Assembly (NCBI RefSeq): GCF_000143415.4
Contig: NW_003314262.1
Location: forward strand, 3,792,021 to 3,856,020
DNA length: 64,000 bases
DNA from: Selaginella moellendorffii
Taxonomy: Eukaryota; Streptophyta; Lycopodiopsida; Selaginellales; Selaginellaceae
Reading direction: 5' to 3'
Part shown: piece after piece, positions 59,833-64,000 of the stretch
Layout: every line of letters begins with the position of its first letter
How positions within the stretch are numbered: the stretch's first letter is position 1
Program-made: the position numbers and the translations under genes
Notes under the pieces: model-generated
Told to the model about the DNA's origin: nothing
The model's database searches: none
What the model saw: only the letters and a program-made list of their open reading frames with translations

Positions 59833-61694
59833 ATGGCCTCTATATCATCGAGCACGGTTACGATATGTGATTATGCCAGGAAAGGGCAATTGCTGGACGC
59901 GAAACATGGTTTCAAAAGAATGCCTCAGCTAGATACTGCATGCTGTAATGCAATTCTTGCGGCTTGTTCACGATACCGATTGCTAGATTTAGCCCATCAA
60001 ACCTTTGAGAGCATACCTCAGCAGAATCTCATTTCATGGTCCACCATTATCTCTGCTTATGCCCAAGCTGGGCATCTTGATAGCGCCTGAGAACTGCTTC
60101 ATCTTATGCCTTTGCACAATCTTGTTCCGTGGACTGCAATGCTCGCAGGGTACGCTCGAGCCGTCTCGCTCTCTCTAGCAGAGAATATCTTTGATCTGAT
60201 TCCCGAAAGAGATCTTGCATGCTTCAATACTTTGCTTGCGGCGTACGCCACGATCCGGCTCGCAAACCAGGCCGAGAGATTCAGCTATGGCCATGCCAAA
60301 TGATGCCCAAAAGGTTTGGGAGAACATGCCCCAGAGGAATTAGTTTCTTGGAACACAATGCTGGGTCTCTACTTAGACTGCGGCAAATTAGATGCTGCCA
60401 AGCTCGTGTTTGAGGACATGCCGGAGGGGAATCTAGCCTCGTGGACTTCCATGGTCAGAGCATATGCCGACGCCGGATACCCAGAATATGCCCAAAGTAT
60501 CTTTCTACACGACCTCGTTTACTTGGCTGCGTATAGTAACAATGGTCACGTAGATTAGGCAAAGAAAATATTTAACCGGATGCCATGGAGAGATATAGTG
60601 TCGTGGACAACCATAGTTGCCGCAGCTGCTCAGTATGGGTATTTGGAAGAATCCTTACGATTGCCGTACTGCATGCCGTATTGGAACACTTTGGCGTGCA
60701 ATTCCGTGCTAGCAGCCTTGGCGAAAGCTAATAGAATGCAGAAATTAAATGATCGATTATATTTTTGAAAAAGATATTGTAACGTGGAACAAAGTTTTTG
60801 ACTGCATATGCCACGAATGGGGATTTTGAGCGAGTCATGGACCTTTTCAATTCTGCGTTCGAGAAAAATATGGTATCCTGGAATACTGTGGTATCGTGTC
60901 TTGCTTGCAGGGGCCAATTGGAGGAAGCGAGAATCTATTTTGAAACTATGCCGGAGCAAAACACTGTATCATTATGCGCATTAATTTCTGCATACGCCCG
61001 AATGGGGCACCTAGACGAGGCAAGACAATTTTCCAGAGCTGCACATATTGAGAGCACTGAAATAAAAACAGCAATGGTCAGCGCGTTTGCGGAAAATGGA
61101 TGTGTATTAGAAGCCAAATATCTGTTTGAAAGTGGTACAAATCATGATTTGGTGTCGTGGACTGCTTTTATGACCGCATTTGCCCTTAATGGGCATTTTT
61201 GTCGTTGCGGGTCCTTGTTCTTGCGTATGCCCGAAAGGGACGTGGTTGCATGGACCACACTGCTTGCAGCTTACGCACACAACGGCAGGTCCGACGAGGC
61301 ACTATACGTTTTCCACTCCATGAACGCCATGGACGTGTCCGTGGATGGATGCTTTGGCTGTGCGCTCGTGGCATGCAGCCACGTTGGCAGCGTCTACGCG
61401 GCAAGATCTTGCTTCGTGTCGATAGAGATGGACTTCCATGTACAGCCCGTGAAGCTCCACTTTCGGTGCATGATCGATGTCTTGGGGAGAGCCGGGTATT
61501 TGCATTCTGCCCAGGAGCTGCTCAAAACCATGCCCTTCGAGCCCGAGACTGTGGACTGGAAGTGCCTCTTGGGGGCATGTAGGAGCTACAGATCCTCCGT
61601 TGAGTTTGGGAATTTCGTTGCCAAGAATGTCATTGACAAGGATCCGAGAGGAGCTACTGGTTATGTCCTTGCAGCCAACATGATGGTCTCCTAG
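59833..61694 (+). pseudogene. PPR protein (SLM/E type) with premature stops
   Basis: From MASISSSTVTICDYARKGQL the plus strand carries a long row of PPR units, such as NLISWSTIISAYAQAGHLDS, LVSWNTMLGLYLDCGKLDAA and DVVAWTTLLAAYAHNGRSDE. It ends in an E-like region (MIDVLGRAGYLHSAQELLKT, WKCLLGACRSYRSS) and stops after ATGYVLAANMMVS, before a full E+/DYW tail. In-frame stops at about 60088 (TGA in place of an expected CGA) and 60556 (TAG), plus frame changes near 60300 and 60775-60800, break it. Intact members bind organelle RNA. The last ~300 codons (60798-61694) remain open, so a shorter product is conceivable. Confidence 0.8.
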
Positions 61695-61789
61695 TTCTAA
61701 GCAAGATCTCAAACTTCGACCATTTCGTCGTGATTGTTCATGGCTATCGATTCTCGGCAGCACGAAACTCTACGCCAGCGTAACAAAGT

Positions 61790-62854
61790 CTACGGCATTA
61801 GCACGCCATTCACTCTTTCTTTAAGCTCTTTGTCGCGTGTGGCAACCAGTGTCTGGATCCCGGGGAGCGTCCAGTGCAGCACCCGGTTGCCAAAAAACAT
61901 CCGGAGGAGACCCGAAACAAGAAGCTTGTCATTGGCGCTTACCTTGCGCGCCACCGGGAAGCTCAGAATGCTGCTCTCGTAGACCGTGCTGTCACAAACA
62001 ATCGCTCCTACGAGCAGCAGTCTTCTCTTCTCAGTCACAGGCGAGAAGCTGCGTTCGATATCCTCGTTGTGCACAATCTTGTCGAAAACGATCCTGGCGT
62101 TGAGTGCCCTGGCCGCCTCCTCGGTTTGCAGCCTCACTCGTTCCTCCAGCTCCACCAACAAGCTCTTCTTGTCTGGATAGCGCTGGAAGCTCTCCGAGAG
62201 GAGCTTGGCACTACCGCTTTTGATCGTCCCTTTGGATTCAAGCTGACGTCTGAATTCCTTGCTCGAGATCTTGTTTCCGGGCTTGCCAGGCTTGACCATC
62301 ACGTAGCCGAGAGGATGGATCTCTGCACAGCCCCACCAGCCATCGCCGAGCACCAGGCAGTGGAGCCTGTTTGCCGACGAGTTCCTGATCGCTGCCCCCA
62401 TGCCCGCCTGGCTCAGTGCCTGGTACATGCTGTCCGGCCACTTGGGTTCGTCCCTCCCGCCTTGCACCACCACAAGAACAGCGCTGGGAAGACTCTTGTC
62501 TAGCTTGAAATCGTGAGTGTGGCATTTGATCACGTCGTTAAGCTCCTGCTCGCAGCGAGCGGAGGTGGCTTTGGCTTTGTACTTCCGTGGTTCTCCGTCG
62601 ATGAGCTCTCCGGGCTTTGGAGAGAATCGCGCGAGTAAGTTGGAGAGCAAAGCCATGAGGAGCCATGCCCGCGTAGTTCCTTTGAGACTGCCGTAAGCGC
62701 TGCCGTGCCTTTGGATCTCGAAAAGAAGCTCACCCAGGAGGAATTGTGACACCTCTTCGCTCACGAGGGCGCCATCGCCACCGAATTTCTTGACCCTCCC
62801 TTGCTCTACCTGGACCAGCGGCTGCTCCAGACTCAACACACTGCTTGGCTCCAT
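61790..62854 (-). CDS. Unknown protein, 354 residues
   Basis: This is one uninterrupted frame from MEPSSVLSLEQPLVQVEQGR to LKERVNGVLMP. Visible parts are an N-terminal helical region (SQFLLGELLFEIQRHGSAYG, LLMALLSNLLARFSPKPGEL), a middle section LPSAVLVVVQGGRDEPKWPD, then HCLVLGDGWWGCAEIHPLGY, a charged helical segment (KKSLLVELEERVRLQTEEAA) and a C-terminal part with RRLLLVGAIVCDSTVYESSI. I recognise no family or catalytic motif. The frame is long and GC-rich like real exons here. The ATG lies about 200 bases from the end of ELIP copy 3 on the same strand, and a copy of its first bases sits downstream of ELIP copy 1 (33655-33700). Confidence 0.65.
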   Translation of the reverse strand: MEPSSVLSLEQPLVQVEQGRVKKFGGDGALVSEEVSQFLLGELLFEIQRHGSAYGSLKGTTRAWLLMALLSNLLARFSPKPGELIDGEPRKYKAKATSARCEQELNDVIKCHTHDFKLDKSLPSAVLVVVQGGRDEPKWPDSMYQALSQAGMGAAIRNSSANRLHCLVLGDGWWGCAEIHPLGYVMVKPGKPGNKISSKEFRRQLESKGTIKSGSAKLLSESFQRYPDKKSLLVELEERVRLQTEEAARALNARIVFDKIVHNEDIERSFSPVTEKRRLLLVGAIVCDSTVYESSILSFPVARKVSANDKLLVSGLLRMFFGNRVLHWTLPGIQTLVATRDKELKERVNGVLMP

Positions 62855-63052
62855 CAAGTTTTTAGGATTCTTGCGGGCGGGAATCTCGGGGATGGTGTTT
62901 CGTTGGAGCTTGAGAACTCTAGCGTAATGAAGACACAAGAATCTTTGTCAATTTCGATTCGAAAGAGCATCGTTCACGCAGCAATCTTTGTAAAGAAGCT
63001 TCAATGTAGTGAAGTGAAAATCTAGAACAGTTTAAACTAGGAACCATTAAAT

Positions 63053-63812
63053 TTACATAATGTGAAACACTGGAGTCTTGGTGAAAAACTCGGTGATCAC
63101 CAAGGCGAGGAAGCCAAGCATCGCGGTTCGCCCATTCCAGCGCTCCGCCATGGCTCTAAATGGCCCAAACGATCTGCTGTCCGGGCTCTCGCCCTTAAAC
63201 ATGGGCACCAGCGACGCGTACGCGAATAGCTGTGCCACCGCCAGAAAATGGAAAAGACCAGTGCTCCCCGGCGAGTAGAGCTGCTCCGCCACCGTTTGTC
63301 CCGTCATTCGCTCCACTGCGAATGCCCACACCAATCCTACCATTGCCTGTTTGACAAGTTCACGTTAGTTACTTGGTTGATCTAGAAAAAAACGAGAAGA
63401 AAAATCACCAATCGCTTACCAGTCTTCCGTTGATCGTTTCCGGGCCGGCTCCATCGAACGCCATCAAGCTGGGGAACGATCGATCGCCAGTCTCTGGTCG
63501 CCTCTCGACCTCTGGCCTGGGATAGAAGGATCCGGACGATGGGACGGCTCCAAACACGGAGCGCTTCTCCGACTCGTTCTCGGCCTGGTTCTTGAGCACC
63601 TCCTCGCGGGTTATCTCCTTCTTGGTGCCGTCGAGAACGCCACTGATGCCGCCATCGCCACCATCCCTTGATTTGTTCGAGGACGCTCTTACTACTACTA
63701 GATTTCTTGTCCCGATGGAGCTTGTGGGCGATTGCGATTGGACATGGATCTTGTTGGAGATGAGCGAGGAAGAAGAGAGAGCTGCGATACCGCTGCCTGT
63801 GACGAGTGCCAT
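63053..63812 (-). CDS. ELIP: Early light-induced protein (ELIP), copy 3
   Basis: The two-exon structure is the same as in the other copies: exon 1 ends at about 63420, and exon 2 runs from about 63346 to 63053. The 228-residue product differs from copy 2 by almost nothing; its C-terminus reads VFHIM instead of VFHMM. Transit peptide, three helices and both ExxNGR motifs are intact. It is followed on the same strand by the unknown 354-residue gene. With copies 1 and 2 it forms a recent local family, which fits the ELIP amplification known from desiccation-tolerant plants. Confidence 0.94.
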
Positions 63813-63892
63813 TGTTTTGAGCTGGGAGCTAGCTAGAACAAAATTCAACAGTGCAACAACGAGCTACTTTCTGATGGCAAATGACACAAAGC

Positions 63893-63948
63893 TATTTATA
63901 CGGAGTGGGGATTGTATAACGTGGCAAAATTGACTTTCCATACGTGGC
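63893..63948 (-). promoter_or_regulatory. ELIP copy 3 core promoter: TATA box and two ACGTGGC motifs
   Basis: On the minus strand two ACGTGGC motifs (63942-63948 and 63919-63925) precede TATAAATA (63893-63900), about 80 bases before the ATG. Copies 1 and 2 have one such motif each, so this copy has gained a second. Confidence 0.6.
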
Positions 63949-64000
63949 AAAATCGAGGTTTCGGCTCGTGTCCACTGTATGTGTCGCATCTTGTGCGGTG

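Noticed and set aside
1-64000. CRISPR arrays, bacterial operons, rRNA or tRNA genes
   Set aside because: The LTR arrays have no spacers between units, gene structure is eukaryotic, and I saw no tRNA or rRNA sequence; the tRNA-like strings are primer-binding sites.

Overview
The window is nuclear DNA of a land plant, most likely a lycophyte of the genus Selaginella. The gene families are plant-specific: ELIP, BURP, BAHD, NERD, the ER-ANT1 type of adenine nucleotide carrier, and PPR proteins of the SLM type. Intact genes carry very short GT-AG introns of about 50-65 bases, genes are closely packed on both strands, and ELIP is multi-copy. The genus call is inference from gene style and content; no rRNA or organelle marker is present. 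A run of about 315 N lies at 44340-44654.

Region 1 (1-29.4 kb) is a repeat-rich block built from a module of two convergent genes: a clan-85-like cytochrome P450 (+) and an aminopeptidase P (-). The module occurs three times and every copy is broken. The first two copies lie in a tandem duplication with a 9339-base period. Each repeat also carries an LTR element with an apparently noncoding ~5 kb interior. After the duplication, a second and unrelated LTR element (14634-22433, minus strand, 5-base target duplication AGGAC) inserted into the second aminopeptidase copy. The first and third copies keep the empty site. The LTRs of this second element hold a 35-base minisatellite that is open in several reading frames.

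Region 2 (29.7-36.9 kb) holds a PPR pseudogene, a frameshifted BAHD acyltransferase, AT-rich spacers and the first intact ELIP gene.

Region 3 (36.9-46.4 kb) is a compact set of apparently healthy genes: a PAF-acetylhydrolase-like lipase (-), a NERD-type GW/CCCH chromatin protein (-), a Rab8/RABE GTPase (+) head-to-head with NERD, an ER-ANT1-like nucleotide carrier (+, interrupted by the N gap), and an unknown 242-residue protein (-).

Region 4 (46.6-64 kb) holds an ELIP pseudogene directly downstream of an ABCC transporter, then a BURP protein, a second intact ELIP, an unknown multi-exon gene, a scrambled acyl-ACP-synthetase remnant, a PPR pseudogene, an unknown 354-residue protein and a third intact ELIP.

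The most informative pattern is that ELIP copies carry pieces of their neighbours. The last ABCC exon is found upstream of ELIP copies at 34.9 and 55.1 kb, and the start of the 62.8 kb unknown gene is found downstream of the 33.8 kb copy. ELIP therefore spread as a segment, promoter included. The three intact copies keep an ACGTGGC (ABRE/G-box-like) motif just upstream of a TATA box, and the pseudogene has lost that motif.
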